Assembly (NCBI RefSeq): GCF_026625645.1
Contig: NZ_CP113056.1
Span: 1,116,001-1,180,000 of the forward strand
Source of the DNA: Ancylobacter sp. SL191
GTDB taxonomy: Bacteria > Pseudomonadota > Alphaproteobacteria > Rhizobiales > Xanthobacteraceae
Length of the DNA: 64,000 bases
Reading direction: 5' to 3'
Shown here: in pieces, positions 1 through 10,317 of the stretch
Layout of the letters: each line of letters opens with the position of its first letter
Numbering within the stretch: position 1 is the first letter of the stretch
Made by a program: the position numbers and the translations under genes
Notes under the pieces: generated by a model
What the model was told of the DNA's origin: nothing
Database searches by the model: none
The model's input: only the letters and a program-made list of their open reading frames with translations

Positions 1-1
1 G

Positions 2-454
2 GCGCGTGCCGTGGTCGAGCCGGAAGTGGCGCGCAGCGTTGCCTGTGGCTGCTCGGCGGCGGGGCTTGCCCGTCTGCGCCATCATCTGGCGACCGAGGAC
101 GCGGCGCGCGCGGCCGGTGACGCCGGGACGCTGGTGCGGCTCACCGGGCAGTTTCATGTGGCGATGGCGGAGGAGGCGGGAAACCCGGTCTTCGTGCGGC
201 TGCTGACGGAGTTGCAGGCGCTGAGCTCGCTGTCGATCCTGCTCTATGCGCGCGGCGACCATTCCGCCTGCCCGCCGAGCGAACATGCCGACATCGTCGC
301 GGCGATCGCGGCGGGGGATGCGGAGCTGGCGGCGCGGCGCATGCGCGAGCACATCGCCCATGTCGCCGAGGATCTCGATCTGCGCGAGCCGGCGAGCCGG
401 CCGGCGGGACTCGCGCACGCGCTCGGCCTCGCCCCGGCGGGCGAGGAGCGCTGA
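2..454 (+). CDS. GntR-family regulator, FCD domain (5' end outside window)
   Basis: The window opens inside this gene, so only the last 150 residues are visible. They make up most of an FCD ligand-binding domain of the FadR branch of GntR repressors: VEPEVAR, then QFHVAMAEEAGNP, then a closing SEHADIVAAI / MREHIAHV helix. The His residues of the FH, EH and EH pairs sit where FCD domains bind a metal ion or an acidic ligand. The winged-helix DNA-binding part lies left of the window. The gene is convergent with infA. Effector and targets cannot be told from this fragment. Family call is firm, function is not. Confidence 0.85.
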   Translation, partial: ARAVVEPEVARSVACGCSAAGLARLRHHLATEDAARAAGDAGTLVRLTGQFHVAMAEEAGNPVFVRLLTELQALSSLSILLYARGDHSACPPSEHADIVAAIAAGDAELAARRMREHIAHVAEDLDLREPASRPAGLAHALGLAPAGEER

Positions 455-552
455 CGTTCGAGAACCCGATCAGGGGAAACAGAGACGGCGTCCCGCGTGA
501 GGCGGCGGCGCCCGGCGGTGTCACGCGCTCTGTGGCGTGACCCGCAAACCGC

Positions 553-834
553 TCAGCGACGACGGCCCGGCGGGGGGCGGCGCTGGCCGGAACCGATCGG
601 CGGGGTCGGGCCACCGGTCTTGTGGCGGAAGTTGATGCGTCCGCGCTCGAGATCGTAAGGCGACATTTCCACCACGACCCGGTCACCGACGATGGTGCGG
701 ATGCGGTTCTTCTTCATCTTGCCCGCCGCATAGGCGAGAATTTCGTGGTCATTATCGAGTTTGACGCGGAAATTTCCGTCGGGCAGCACCTCGGTGACGG
801 TGCCGTCGAACTCGAGCAGTTCCTCTTTCGCCAT
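553..834 (-). CDS. infA: Translation initiation factor IF-1
   Basis: This 93-residue protein is IF-1, an OB-fold factor that binds the A site of the 30S subunit during initiation. The core ([52 protein letters not shown]) is typical. It carries a basic Arg/Pro tail of about 20 residues after the OB fold, as in alphaproteobacterial IF-1 proteins. The start at 834 is chosen over an upstream in-frame codon at 864 because MAKEE is the family start and an AGGAGAG Shine-Dalgarno stands just ahead of it. It is transcribed alone or after the helicase gene to its right, 138 bp away on the same strand. Confidence 0.97.
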   Translation of the reverse strand: MAKEELLEFDGTVTEVLPDGNFRVKLDNDHEILAYAAGKMKKNRIRTIVGDRVVVEMSPYDLERGRINFRHKTGGPTPPIGSGQRRPPPGRRR

Positions 835-972
835 TCCTGGCTCTCCTCGTACAGGCTTACGCACAGCGTGCCGTCAGGCACATAACCCGACGGCATCGCT
901 TTGTCTCGCTTTGAGCGCGATCCGGGCCGATTCAATGCATCGGACCGGCGGATCAGGCTCCCGGGATGGGCG

Positions 973-2511
<1,539 letters not shown>

Positions 2512-2791
2512 GGACGATCCCGCCCGCGCGGCGGGGTGCCGGCGGTGCACGAATCACGGGGGGTCAGTGAGACACCCCGCGCAGCCTGGGACGTCGGCGA
2601 TATGTGATGATGAGGGGCTGAAGACTGCCGCGGTTTAACCCCGGCGGACGTCGAGCAACGCGGCCCCGATACGAACATCATTCGTATGCGACGCCTATGT
2701 GGCGCAAATGCGTGGTGATTTCAAGGCGTCATCGAGCTGCGGTCTTATCCAGCCACCCATCCCCTCGCGCAGGACAGCGGCGCCAGGCCGG

Positions 2792-2828
2792 TTGCCGTCT
2801 TGCTCAGTGTACATTTTTATGTACACTG
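2792..2828 (+). promoter_or_regulatory. Promoter and perfect inverted repeat ahead of brnTA
   Basis: Positions 2805-2814 (CAGTGTACAT) and 2819-2828 are exact 10-bp inverted arms around a TTTT loop. A promoter fits over it: TTGCCG at 2792-2797, 17-bp spacer, TTTTAT at 2815-2820, so the dyad covers the -10 box. BrnTA loci are known to be repressed by BrnA or the BrnT-BrnA complex, so this is the likely autoregulatory operator. The assignment is inference from position and symmetry. Confidence 0.7.
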
Positions 2829-2862
2829 TTAGTCTTCGCTGCCGTCACGAAAGGCCGTTTCG

Positions 2863-3159
2863 GTCGAGTTCGAATGGGACGAGGAAAAAAGGAAAGCCAA
2901 TATCGCCAAGCATGGCGTTGATTTCCAATATGCGGCGCTGATCTTTGAAGGGCCCGTCCTCTCCCGCCACGATCATCGCGTCGATTATGGCGAGGAGCGG
3001 CTGATATCGCTCGGCATGGTCGAGGATGAGTGTTTCGTGGTCGTGCATACGGAACGAAGCGGCGGCACGCGGATCATCTCCGCATGGAAAGGCGGAACCG
3101 ATGAAAGACGATACTATGCGGAAGGCCTCGCTCGACACGCTGCGCAAGCGGGCGGATGA
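2863..3159 (+). CDS. brnT: BrnT-family ribonuclease toxin, start codon unclear
   Basis: The frame encodes a BrnT protein, a RelE-like ribonuclease toxin of type II systems: EFEWDEEKRKANIAKHGVDF, then GEERLISLGM, VVVHTERSGGTRIISAWKGG and a final DERRYYAE, matching the F-x-W-D...N-x-x-K-H-G-V and ER/RIIS pattern of the family. It overlaps brnA by 59 nt, as is usual. The odd point is the start. The frame opens after a stop at 2830-2832 and contains no ATG, GTG or TTG before the conserved N-terminus. A GAAAGG ribosome site at 2849-2854 is spaced for the GTC codon at 2863, where homologues begin; the only near-cognate start is CTG at 2839. The toxin may be weakly translated or silenced by a one-base change. 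Confidence 0.75.
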   Translation, partial: VEFEWDEEKRKANIAKHGVDFQYAALIFEGPVLSRHDHRVDYGEERLISLGMVEDECFVVVHTERSGGTRIISAWKGGTDERRYYAEGLARHAAQAGG

Positions 3160-3379
3160 GGGCGAGCTGTTCCATGACGCGAACGCGCCGGCTGGCGAAA
3201 CGCTCGGTCGCGATTTCTGGCTGGAGGCCAAGATCGTCGAGCCGAAGCGCCCGCCGCGTTCCGTGCATCTGAAACTCGATCCCGAGGTCTTCGCGTTTTA
3301 TAAATCGCGCGGCAAGGGGCACCTCACCGCGATGCAGGAGGTCTTGAAGGCCTACGCTCTCGCGCATCGGCGTTCGTGA
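3101..3379 (+). CDS. brnA: BrnA-family antitoxin
   Basis: A 92-residue antitoxin partner of BrnT. The C-terminal part (PKRPPRSVHLKLDPEVFAFYKSRGKGHLTAMQEVLKAYA) is the ribbon-helix-helix BrnA fold that binds DNA as a dimer and blocks the toxin. The start at 3101 (MKDDTMRKASLDTL) is taken instead of an upstream ATG at 3026 because the extra 25 residues are merely brnT read in another frame. It probably represses its own operon through the palindrome at 2805-2828. Confidence 0.88.
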   Translation: MKDDTMRKASLDTLRKRADEGELFHDANAPAGETLGRDFWLEAKIVEPKRPPRSVHLKLDPEVFAFYKSRGKGHLTAMQEVLKAYALAHRRS

Positions 3380-3386
3380 TCGGCTC

Positions 3387-4130
3387 ATGTTTCCCGATGT
3401 CGTCGACCTCCGCAGTTTCTATGCCCAGCCCCTCGGCGTGGTCACCCGCCGGCTGATCGGCCGCGCCATTCGTGGGCGCTTCGACAATGTGCGCGGGCTC
3501 TCCGTGCTCGGTATCGGCTATGCCACGCCCTATCTCGGTGTGTTCCGCGAGGAATGCGAGCGGGCGCTCGCCTTCATGCCGGGGGCGCAGGGCGTCACCC
3601 GCTGGCCTTCCGCCGCGCCGACGCTCGCCGCGCTGGTGCATGAGACCGAGCTGCCGCTGCGCGACGGCATGATCGACCGCGTCATCGCCGTGCATCTGCT
3701 GGAAATGACGCCGGATGCCGAGGACGTGCTGCGCGAGGTCTGGCGCGTGCTTGCGCCGGGCGGGCGGCTGCTCTGCGTGGTGCCGAACCGGCGCGGCATC
3801 TGGGCGCGGGTCGACAACAACCCGTTCGGCCATGGGCGGCCGTTCTCGCGCACCCAGATCACCGATTTGCTGCGCGGCGCGCTGTTCACCCCGGTCGCCT
3901 GGAGCGAGGCGCTGTATATCCCGCCCGTCCAGCGCAACTGGTTCCTGCGCGGCGCCGTGGCGTGGGAGCGGGCCGGGGCGAGCCTCGCTCTGCCCTTCGC
4001 CGCCGTTCATATCGTCGAGGCGACCAAGCAGGTCTACAAGCCGGTGCCGCTGAAGCGCCGGGCGAGCCGGCTGCAGGTGCTCCAGCCGGTGCTGGAGCCG
4101 GTGCTCTCCCCCGCCCGGCCGGACGGGTGA
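3387..4130 (+). CDS. Class I SAM-dependent methyltransferase
   Basis: A 247-residue protein with a Rossmann methyltransferase core: a degenerate glycine motif LSVLGIGYATPYL near residue 39, an acidic-to-hydrophobic strand DRVIAVHLLEMTPDAEDVLREVWRVLAPGGRLLCVVPN near 95-132, then a basic C-terminal region. The LAPGG turn and following strand are characteristic of methyltransferase domain 11/25 proteins. The first Gly motif reads G-I-G rather than the usual G-x-G-x-G, so cofactor binding should not be taken for granted. Substrate unknown. It begins 7 bp after brnA, so it may be cotranscribed with the toxin-antitoxin genes, though a functional link is not implied. Confidence 0.75.
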   Translation: MFPDVVDLRSFYAQPLGVVTRRLIGRAIRGRFDNVRGLSVLGIGYATPYLGVFREECERALAFMPGAQGVTRWPSAAPTLAALVHETELPLRDGMIDRVIAVHLLEMTPDAEDVLREVWRVLAPGGRLLCVVPNRRGIWARVDNNPFGHGRPFSRTQITDLLRGALFTPVAWSEALYIPPVQRNWFLRGAVAWERAGASLALPFAAVHIVEATKQVYKPVPLKRRASRLQVLQPVLEPVLSPARPDG

Positions 4131-4160
4131 CGCCCGAAGGGTTCTGACGGCGCTGGAGAG

Positions 4161-4189
4161 CGGACCGGAAAAGGACTATATTCGGTCCG
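4161..4189 (+). promoter_or_regulatory. Putative operator/-10 of the Phd-ParE locus
   Basis: Exact 7-bp inverted arms (CGGACCG at 4161-4167 and CGGTCCG at 4183-4189) flank a TATATT sequence at 4177-4182 that could be the -10 box. It lies about 40 bp before the antitoxin start, where Phd/YefM antitoxins usually repress their own operon. Symmetry is seen; the role is inferred. Confidence 0.5.
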
Positions 4190-4227
4190 TATCCCGTCCG
4201 ATCTTCCTCATCTCCCGCGAGGCCGCC

Positions 4228-4500
4228 ATGAAGCTGTCCGAACGCATCAAGCCGATCAGCTACCTCAAGGCCAACGCCGCCGAGGTCATCGCCAAGCTCG
4301 CCGAGCACCAGCAGCCGATGATCATCACCGTGAACGGCGAGGCCAAGGCGGTGCTGCAGGACATTGATTCCTATGAGGAGATGCAGGAGGCGATCGCGAT
4401 GCTGCGGATCGTCCAGATGGGTCAGAAGGATATCCGGGAGGGCAACACGATACCCCTTGAGGAGGCGATGCGGCGCGTTCGCGACGGCTCGCTGGACTGA
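4228..4500 (+). CDS. Phd/YefM-family antitoxin
   Basis: A 90-residue antitoxin of the Phd/YefM family. The N-terminal domain SYLKANAAEVIAKLAEHQQPMIITVNGEAKAVLQDIDSYEEM is the classical Phd DNA-binding and dimerization fold; the C-terminal part (GNTIPLEEAMRRVRDG) is the toxin-neutralising region. It is followed 15 bp later by a ParE-like toxin frame that is broken, so the antitoxin here may now have no active partner. Confidence 0.9.
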   Translation: MKLSERIKPISYLKANAAEVIAKLAEHQQPMIITVNGEAKAVLQDIDSYEEMQEAIAMLRIVQMGQKDIREGNTIPLEEAMRRVRDGSLD

Positions 4501-4515
4501 GCCGAGGCGCCGTCG

Positions 4516-4844
4516 ATGCGCTATGAGGTGGAACTGACCCGTCCGGCGGCGCGTGATCTCAACGAGATCCGCCAGTTCATCACAGCGAGTGAATCCGCCG
4601 CCCGTGCGGAAGAGGTACTGACCGTGCTTCAGCAGAAGCTCGCCACCCTCGCGGAGATGCCGTTGCGCGGCAACGCGCCCAAGGAACTGGCGATCTTCGG
4701 CGCGACCGAGTTCCGCGAACTGCACCGCTGAATCAGGCCTACCGCATGATCTATGCGGTCCATGGCTCTACGGTTTTCGTCGTCGCCGTTACCGATGGCC
4801 GGCGCGACATGCAGGCCTTCCTGCAGCGGCGGCTCACTCCCTGA
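4516..4844 (+). pseudogene. RelE/ParE-family toxin, frameshifted
   Basis: The first 71 codons (MRYEVELTRPAARDLNEI ... LRGNAPKELAIFGATEFRELHR) are the N-terminal two thirds of a ParE/RelE toxin and end at a TGA at 4729-4731. The expected C-terminus continues in the -1 frame from about 4728: NQAYRMIYAVHGSTVFVV, then VTDGRRDMQAFLQRRL, ending at 4842-4844. YRMIY and the DGRRDMQ block are conserved toxin core strands, so the intact ancestor was about 108 residues. A one-base deletion or two-base insertion near 4725-4731 explains the break. No slippery heptamer is visible, so a pseudogene is more likely than programmed frameshifting. Confidence 0.8.
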
Positions 4845-4856
4845 CGGGGAACCCGC

Positions 4857-5540
4857 TCACCCCTTCCGCGACAGCAGGAACACCGCCTGCTCGCCGAGCA
4901 GGTTCCACACCGCCCAGGGCAGGTTCACCCGCACCGGGTGGCCGGAGGCGTCGAGCGCGGTCGCGGTCTCGATCTTCGCGCCCACCTCCTCCACCAGATC
5001 GACGAAGTCGCGGATGGTGCAGAAATGGATGTTGGGCGTGTCGTGCCAGCTATAGGGCAGGTTGTCCGTGCTCGGCATCCGGCCATTGATCAAGAGGTCG
5101 AGCCGCATCCGCCAGAAGCCGAAATTCGGGAAGGAGACGATGGCCCGCGTGCCGACGCGCAGCATCTGCTCCAGCACCCATTTTGGCCGGCGCGTCGCCT
5201 GGATGGTCTGCGACAGGATCACATAGTCGAAGGCGTTGTCCGGGTAGTCGGCGAGATCGACATCGGCGTCGCCCTGGATGATCGGCAGGCCGCGCGCCAC
5301 GCCGGCATTGACCCCTTCGCGCGACAATTCGATGCCGCGCGCGTCGCAGCCGCGCGTGGTGGCGAGCAGTTCGAGCAGCTCACCGTCGCCGGAGCCGACA
5401 TCGAGCACGCGCGAGCCGGGCTTCACCATGTCGGCGATCAGCAGCAGGTCGATGCGCTTGCCGGAAGCGGCGCGCGCGGCCTCGCGCATGGTGAGGTCGC
5501 GGTTCTTCAGTTCTTTCAGGGCGGTCTCGCGCGGCGACAT
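4857..5540 (-). CDS. metW: Methionine biosynthesis protein MetW
   Basis: A 227-residue MetW, a SAM-methyltransferase-fold protein required with MetX for homoserine acylation in many proteobacteria. It shows DLLLIADMVKPGSRVLDVGSGDGELL (residues 30-55), RGIELSREGV and the characteristic SFPNFGFWRMRLDLLINGRMP and PYSWHDTPNIHFCT blocks. Its start codon shares one base with the metX stop, so the two are translationally coupled and presumably act together. Confidence 0.96.
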   Translation of the reverse strand: MSPRETALKELKNRDLTMREAARAASGKRIDLLLIADMVKPGSRVLDVGSGDGELLELLATTRGCDARGIELSREGVNAGVARGLPIIQGDADVDLADYPDNAFDYVILSQTIQATRRPKWVLEQMLRVGTRAIVSFPNFGFWRMRLDLLINGRMPSTDNLPYSWHDTPNIHFCTIRDFVDLVEEVGAKIETATALDASGHPVRVNLPWAVWNLLGEQAVFLLSRKG

Positions 5541-6709
5541 CAGCTCACCCCCACGGCGCGGGCGGCGGCGTCGATGAAGCCGCGGGTGATGGCGAAGAAT
5601 TCCGGCTCGTCGAGCAGGAAGGCGTCATGGCCCTTGTCGCTGTCGATCTCGGCAAAGGAGACCTGCGCGCCCGAGGCGTTGAGCGCGTGGACGATGGCGC
5701 GCGAATCCGCCGTGGTGAACAGCCAGTCGGAGGTGAAGGAGACGAGGCAGAAGCGGGTCTTCGCGCCCTTGAAGGCATTGGCCAGCACGCCGCCGTAGTC
5801 CGCCGCGAGGTCGAAATAATCCATGGCGCGGGTGACATAGAGATAGGAATTGGCGTCGAAGCGGTCGACGAAGGATTCGCCCTGGTAGCGCAGATAGGAT
5901 TCCACCTGGAAGTCCGCGTCGAAGGAGAAGGTGCGCCCGGCGCGGTCCTGCAGGCGCCGGCCGAACTTCCGGTGCAGCGATGAGTCGGACATATAGGTGA
6001 TGTGCGCGGCCATGCGCGCGACCGACAGACCCCGGCGCGGGCTGGTGCCTTCCGCGAGATAGCGCCCGCCGCGCCAGTCCGGGTCCGCCATGACCGCCTG
6101 GCGGCCGACCTCGTGGAAGGCGATGTTCTGCGCCGAATGGCGGGCGGCGGTGGCGATGGGCATGGCGGCGAAGACGCGCTCGGGGTAGCTCGCCGCCCAT
6201 TGCAGCACCTGCATGCCGCCCATGGAGCCACCGACCACGGCGAGCAGGCGCTCAATGCCGAGATGGTCGATCAGCATGGCCTGCGCCCGCACCATGTCGC
6301 CAATGGTGACGACCGGCAAATCAAGCCCATAGGGCTGGCCGGTGGCCGGGTTGGTGGAGGACGGGCCGGTGGTGCCGAGACAGCCGCCCAGCACGTTCGA
6401 GGCGATGACGAAGAAGCGGTCGGTGTCGATCGGCTTGCCCGGCCCGATCAGCGTCTCCCACCAGCCGGGCTTGCCGGTGACGGGATGGACGTTCGCCGCG
6501 TGCTGGTCGCCGGAGAGTGCGTGGCAGATGAGAATGGCATTGGAGCGCGCCGCGTTCAGCGTGCCATAGGTCTGGTAGGCGATCTGGAACGGGCTGAGCT
6601 CGCCACCGGCATCGAGCTTGAGCGGCGTGTCCGGGCCGAAACGCGCCACCGGCGAGTGCGGCTGGTCCGCCTCGGCGCGGGCGGCTTCGACGATCGACCT
6701 CTCCAGCAT
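5540..6709 (-). CDS. metX: Homoserine O-acyltransferase MetX
   Basis: A 389-residue alpha/beta hydrolase that acylates homoserine in the first committed step of methionine synthesis. Visible are [26 protein letters not shown], the nucleophile elbow [10 protein letters not shown], and the C-terminal FTSDWLFTT and DKGHDAFLL segments that provide the catalytic Asp and His. Start 6709 ([13 protein letters not shown]) is chosen because GAGG sits at the right distance; the longer frame starts with TTG at 6730. It is divergent from the chorismate mutase gene and forms an operon with metW. Whether it uses acetyl- or succinyl-CoA cannot be read reliably by eye. Confidence 0.96.
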   Translation of the reverse strand: MLERSIVEAARAEADQPHSPVARFGPDTPLKLDAGGELSPFQIAYQTYGTLNAARSNAILICHALSGDQHAANVHPVTGKPGWWETLIGPGKPIDTDRFFVIASNVLGGCLGTTGPSSTNPATGQPYGLDLPVVTIGDMVRAQAMLIDHLGIERLLAVVGGSMGGMQVLQWAASYPERVFAAMPIATAARHSAQNIAFHEVGRQAVMADPDWRGGRYLAEGTSPRRGLSVARMAAHITYMSDSSLHRKFGRRLQDRAGRTFSFDADFQVESYLRYQGESFVDRFDANSYLYVTRAMDYFDLAADYGGVLANAFKGAKTRFCLVSFTSDWLFTTADSRAIVHALNASGAQVSFAEIDSDKGHDAFLLDEPEFFAITRGFIDAAARAVGVS

Positions 6710-6730
6710 AACCGTCCTCACCTCAGGCAA

Positions 6731-6797
6731 TCGTCCAACCGGACGAATGGTTCGTTATACCGGACGATCCGATGAAGCCACAGAAGCCGCTTGTCAA
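6731..6797 (-). promoter_or_regulatory. metX leader with alternating hairpin arms
   Basis: On the metX strand the leader holds TCGTCC twice (6767-6762 and 6746-6741) followed by its complement GGACGA once (6736-6731). The third copy can pair with either of the first two, the nearer pairing giving a 6-bp stem with a GGTT loop only about 20 nt ahead of the start codon. A TATAAC box (6759-6754) and a TTGACA (6797-6792) are present but not at normal mutual spacing. Regulation of metX in cis is possible; it does not resemble the known SAM-II class. Confidence 0.3.
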
Positions 6798-6883
6798 TAT
6801 GGTCGAGACCGGCCGGCGCACCATAAAGCCCGGCGGCAAAATTTGTCTTGCACCGCGCACGCGCGGGGGTAGGAGTGCGGCCG

Positions 6884-7828
6884 ATGAACGAGATGCCCAA
6901 AAGCCCCGCGCCGCAATCGCCGAGTCTTGCGCCGAGCCCTGCGCAGAACCCCGCGCCGGACGCGACGCCGGCCGTGCCCGGCGTGGATCTCGCCGTGCTG
7001 CGGGCGGAGATCGACCGCATCGACGCGGGGATGCACGCGCTTTTGATCGAGCGCAGCGAGATCATCGACCGGCTGGTGGCGGTGAAGCGCGCGCGCGCGG
7101 CCGAGGGCGGCTCGGCCTTCCGCCCGGCGCGCGAGGCCTCGATGATGCGGATGATCGTCGACCGGCATCGCGGCATTCTCCCGCTCGATACGGTCGAGGG
7201 CATCTGGCGCGTCATCATCTCCACCTTCACCTATGTCCAGGCGCCCTATGCCGTGCATGCCGACCTCGCCTCGGGCGAAGCGGCGATGCGCGACAGCGCG
7301 CGCTTTCATTTCGGCTTCACCGTGCCCTTCGTCGCCCATATGGGCGCGGCGGGCGTCGTCGCGGCGGTCGCCGGCTCCAAGGGCGATCTCGGCCTCGTGC
7401 CGGCCTTTGCCGCGCCCGGCGCCGGGGCGTGGTGGACCGCGCTCGAGGGCGAGCACGCGCCGAAGATCATCGCGCGGCTACCTTTCGTGGAGCGTGCCGA
7501 CCACCCCGCCGGCCTGCCGGTGTTCTGCATCGCCCATCCGGTGACGGATGGCGCGGTGACGGAGGTGGAGACCTGGAGCCTGCATGTCGCCGGCTGGACC
7601 GCCCATGCCGCCCGCGCGCTCGCCCCGCTCGCCGAGGTGATCGCGGTGCCGGATCGCGGGCTCGACGGGGCGGCGCTGCTCGCCTCCATCCCGCTCGGCG
7701 GGGCGGTCGGGCTCGACACGGTGCTCGCCGCGCTGCGCGCCGCCGGCGCCTCGGTGCGCGCCGCCGCCCTCGTCGGCTCCCATGCGAGCCGCTATACCCA
7801 TTCGCCGCAGCAGCCCGCGCAAGGCTGA
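6884..7828 (+). CDS. Chorismate mutase (AroQ type) with C-terminal extension
   Basis: A 314-residue protein. After a Pro/Ala-rich leader of about 40 residues comes an AroQ helical domain: [35 protein letters not shown], with the Arg and Lys that bind chorismate. The rest (residues ~125-300) resembles the prephenate-dehydratase-like region attached to chorismate mutase in Rhizobiales. It has [32 protein letters not shown], and whether this part is catalytic is unclear. Start 6884 has AGGAG eight bases upstream. The gene leads a chorismate mutase-hisC-tyrC operon that converts chorismate towards tyrosine and phenylalanine. Confidence 0.88.
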   Translation: MNEMPKSPAPQSPSLAPSPAQNPAPDATPAVPGVDLAVLRAEIDRIDAGMHALLIERSEIIDRLVAVKRARAAEGGSAFRPAREASMMRMIVDRHRGILPLDTVEGIWRVIISTFTYVQAPYAVHADLASGEAAMRDSARFHFGFTVPFVAHMGAAGVVAAVAGSKGDLGLVPAFAAPGAGAWWTALEGEHAPKIIARLPFVERADHPAGLPVFCIAHPVTDGAVTEVETWSLHVAGWTAHAARALAPLAEVIAVPDRGLDGAALLASIPLGGAVGLDTVLAALRAAGASVRAAALVGSHASRYTHSPQQPAQG

Positions 7829-7877
7829 TCTGCCGCCTTCCCGATCTCCCTCCCGTCCGCCGCTCCCGGAGCCTGTC

Positions 7878-8996
7878 ATGTCCGCCACCTCCCCCAGCCG
7901 TCCCGTCCCGCGCCCCGGCGTGCAGGCGATCGAGGCCTATGTGCCCGGCAAGGCGCAGGCCGGGGCCGGCGTGAAGGTGCATAAGCTCTCCGCCAATGAG
8001 AACCCGCTCGGCGCCAGCCCCAGGGCGATCGAGGCGTTCCGCGACGCGGCCGCGCTGGAGCTCTATCCCGACGGCGCCTCCACCCGGCTGCGCGCCGCCA
8101 TCGGCGCGGCCTACGGCCTCGATCCCGCGCGCATCGTCTGCGGCACCGGCTCGGACGAGCTGCTCATGCTCACCGCGCTGGCCTTTGCCGGGCCGGGCGA
8201 CGAGGTGCTCTATTCGCAGTACGGATTCCTGGTCTACCGCATCGCCGCCTTGGCGGCCGGCGCCACGCCGGTCATCGCGCCCGAGACCAACCTCACCAGC
8301 GATGTCGATGCGCTGCTGGCGGCGGTGACGGACAAGACCCGCGTGGTTTTCCTCGCCAACCCCAACAACCCGACCGGCACCTATCTGCCCTTCGATGAGA
8401 TCAAGCGCCTGCAGAAGGGCCTGCCGCCGCATGTGCTGCTGGCGCTCGACGCGGCCTATGCCGAATATGTCCGGCGCAACGATTACGAGGCCGGCATCGA
8501 ACTGGTCGCGACCTCACCGAATGTGGTGATGCTGCGCACCTTCTCGAAGATTCACGGCCTTGCCGCGCTGCGCGTCGGCTGGATGTACGGCCCGGCCGAG
8601 GTGATCGACGCCATCAACCGCATTCGCGGTGCCTTCAACGTCTCCGCGCCGGGCATCGCCGCGGCGGTGGCGGCGATCGAGGACGCGTCGCATGTCGAGC
8701 GCGCCGTCGCCCATAATGACCAGTGGCTGCCCTGGATGACGGCGGCGCTGACCGACCTCGGCCTCACCGTGACGCCGAGCGTGACCAATTTCGTGCTGGT
8801 GCATTTCCCCGACGCGCCCGGCAAGACTGCCCGCGACGCCGACGCCTTCCTGATGGAGCGCGGGCTGATCCTGCGGCGCATGGATTCCTACGGCCTGCCC
8901 GGCGCGCTGCGCCTGACCATCGGCACGCAGGAGGCCAACGAGCTGCTGGTCGCCACGCTCACGGAGTTTTTGGGGGCCGCCAGCCATGGTGCTTGA
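7878..8996 (+). CDS. hisC: Histidinol-phosphate/aromatic aminotransferase
   Basis: A 372-residue class I/II PLP aminotransferase of the HisC family. The N-terminal [19 protein letters not shown], the CGTGSDELL segment, the NPNNPTGT loop and the PLP-lysine motif [15 protein letters not shown] are all present. Between chorismate mutase and cyclohexadienyl dehydrogenase it likely transaminates both imidazole-acetol phosphate and aromatic keto acids, as described for HisC2-like enzymes. Start 7878 has GGAG upstream. It overlaps tyrC by 11 nt. Confidence 0.94.
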   Translation: MSATSPSRPVPRPGVQAIEAYVPGKAQAGAGVKVHKLSANENPLGASPRAIEAFRDAAALELYPDGASTRLRAAIGAAYGLDPARIVCGTGSDELLMLTALAFAGPGDEVLYSQYGFLVYRIAALAAGATPVIAPETNLTSDVDALLAAVTDKTRVVFLANPNNPTGTYLPFDEIKRLQKGLPPHVLLALDAAYAEYVRRNDYEAGIELVATSPNVVMLRTFSKIHGLAALRVGWMYGPAEVIDAINRIRGAFNVSAPGIAAAVAAIEDASHVERAVAHNDQWLPWMTAALTDLGLTVTPSVTNFVLVHFPDAPGKTARDADAFLMERGLILRRMDSYGLPGALRLTIGTQEANELLVATLTEFLGAASHGA

Positions 8997-9921
8997 TCCG
9001 CCGCTGCCGCGCCCGCTGATCGGCCGGCTCACCGTCATCGGCCTCGGGCTGATCGGTTCCTCCATCCTGCGCGCGGTCGATGTGCGCCAGCTCGCCGGCA
9101 CCAGCGTCGCCTATGACGCGGCGCCCGAGGTGCGCGCCCGCGTCGCCGAGCTCGGCATTGCCGATGAGGTCGCCGCCTCCCCCGCCGAGGCGGTAAAGGA
9201 CGCCGATCTCGTCATTCTCTGCGTGCCGGTCGGCGCCATGGGCGCGGTGGCGCAGGCGATCGCCCCGCATCTGAAGCCGGGCGCCATCGTCTCCGATGTC
9301 GGCTCGGTCAAGGGCGCGGTGCTCACCGCGCTGCGCGCGCATCTGCCGGAGGGGGTGCACATCATCCCCGGCCACCCGGTGGCGGGCACGGAATATTCCG
9401 GCCCCGATGCCGGCTTTGCCACGCTGTTCAAGAACCGCTGGTCGATCCTCACCCCGCCCGAGGGCGCGGATGAGGACGCGGTGGCGCGGCTTACCGCGTT
9501 CTGGGCGGCGATGGGCGCCAATGTCGAGGTGATGACGCCCGAGCACCATGATCTGGTGCTCGCCATCACCTCGCATGTGCCGCATCTCATCGCCTACAAC
9601 ATCGTCGGCACGGCGGCGGATCTGGAGAAGATCACACAGTCCGAGGTGATCAAGTTCTCCGCCGGTGGCTTCCGCGACTTCACCCGCATCGCCGCCTCCG
9701 ACCCGACCATGTGGCGCGACGTGTTTCTCAACAACCGCGAGGCGGTGATCGAGGTGCTCGGCCGCTTCACCGAGGATCTGATCGCGCTGCAGCGGGCGAT
9801 CCGCTGGGAGCAGGGCGAGACGCTGTTCAACCTGTTCACCCGCACCCGCGCCATCCGCCGCTCGATCATCGAGATCGGCCAGGAGACCGCCGCCCCGAAC
9901 TTCGGCCGCGAGCCGGAGTGA
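8986..9921 (+). CDS. tyrC: Prephenate/arogenate (cyclohexadienyl) dehydrogenase
   Basis: A 311-residue NAD-dependent TyrA-family enzyme that oxidatively decarboxylates prephenate or arogenate for tyrosine synthesis. The Rossmann motif [13 protein letters not shown] lies at residues 19-31, LCVPVGAMG follows near 80, then the catalytic-region signature [18 protein letters not shown] near 127 and [14 protein letters not shown] near 200. The gene overlaps the end of hisC and closes the operon. Cofactor and substrate preference are not determined from sequence alone. Confidence 0.95.
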   Translation: MVLDPPLPRPLIGRLTVIGLGLIGSSILRAVDVRQLAGTSVAYDAAPEVRARVAELGIADEVAASPAEAVKDADLVILCVPVGAMGAVAQAIAPHLKPGAIVSDVGSVKGAVLTALRAHLPEGVHIIPGHPVAGTEYSGPDAGFATLFKNRWSILTPPEGADEDAVARLTAFWAAMGANVEVMTPEHHDLVLAITSHVPHLIAYNIVGTAADLEKITQSEVIKFSAGGFRDFTRIAASDPTMWRDVFLNNREAVIEVLGRFTEDLIALQRAIRWEQGETLFNLFTRTRAIRRSIIEIGQETAAPNFGREPE

Positions 9922-9930
9922 GGGGAACGC

Positions 9931-10297
9931 TCCCTTTCCCCGAGGGGGAGAGGTTAAGGGGGCGTGGAGCCCGATTGACGAAACCGATCCCGGATCAGCC
10001 TGCGGCCGTCCGGGATGACGTCGTGCGAGGGGCGGACGAACTCCCCAGAACACCGTCATGGCCGGGCTTGACCCGGCCATCCACGTCTTTGGCGCTGAAC
10101 GTAAGAAGTCGTGGATCCCCGGATCAAGTCCGGGGATGACGGCGTGTCGGGGGGAAGGCGCCCCTCTCAGCCCGTGGCAGGGATAATTCAATACAGATCG
10201 TCATCCCGGCCGGAGCGAAGCGGAGAGCCGGGATCGCGGTCCGTCCCTATGCTTGGGAGACGATCCCGGATCGGCCTGCGGCCGTCCGGGATGACCG
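9931..10297. repeat. Cluster of palindromic repeats after tyrC
   Basis: This 396-bp gene-free stretch is filled by repeats. 9931-9953 is a CTTTCCCCGAGGGGGAGAGG-type palindrome. 9986-10020 is a half element (GATCCCGGAT...CCGTCCGGGATGACG). 10054-10142 is a long element whose arms GTCATGGCCGGGC / GACCCGGCCAT and GGATCCCCGG / CCGGGGATGAC each pair. 10196-10297 is an element starting CGTCATCCCGGCC and ending CCGTCCGGGATGAC. The same elements recur at 11132, 11262, 21764 and 24134. They look like REP/RPE-type repeats common in Hyphomicrobiales and could form strong RNA hairpins. Confidence 0.85.
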
Positions 10298-10317
10298 CGT
10301 ACTGGGGCGGGTGCCCC

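Noticed and set aside
4720..4731. Programmed -1 frameshift in the ParE-like gene
   Set aside because: No slippery X-XXY-YYZ heptamer precedes the stop and no downstream pseudoknot is clear, so mutation is more likely.
6710..6883. SAM-II riboswitch ahead of metX
   Set aside because: SAM-II RNAs precede metA/metX in some alphaproteobacteria, but the expected pseudoknot sequence is not found; only simple alternating arms are seen.
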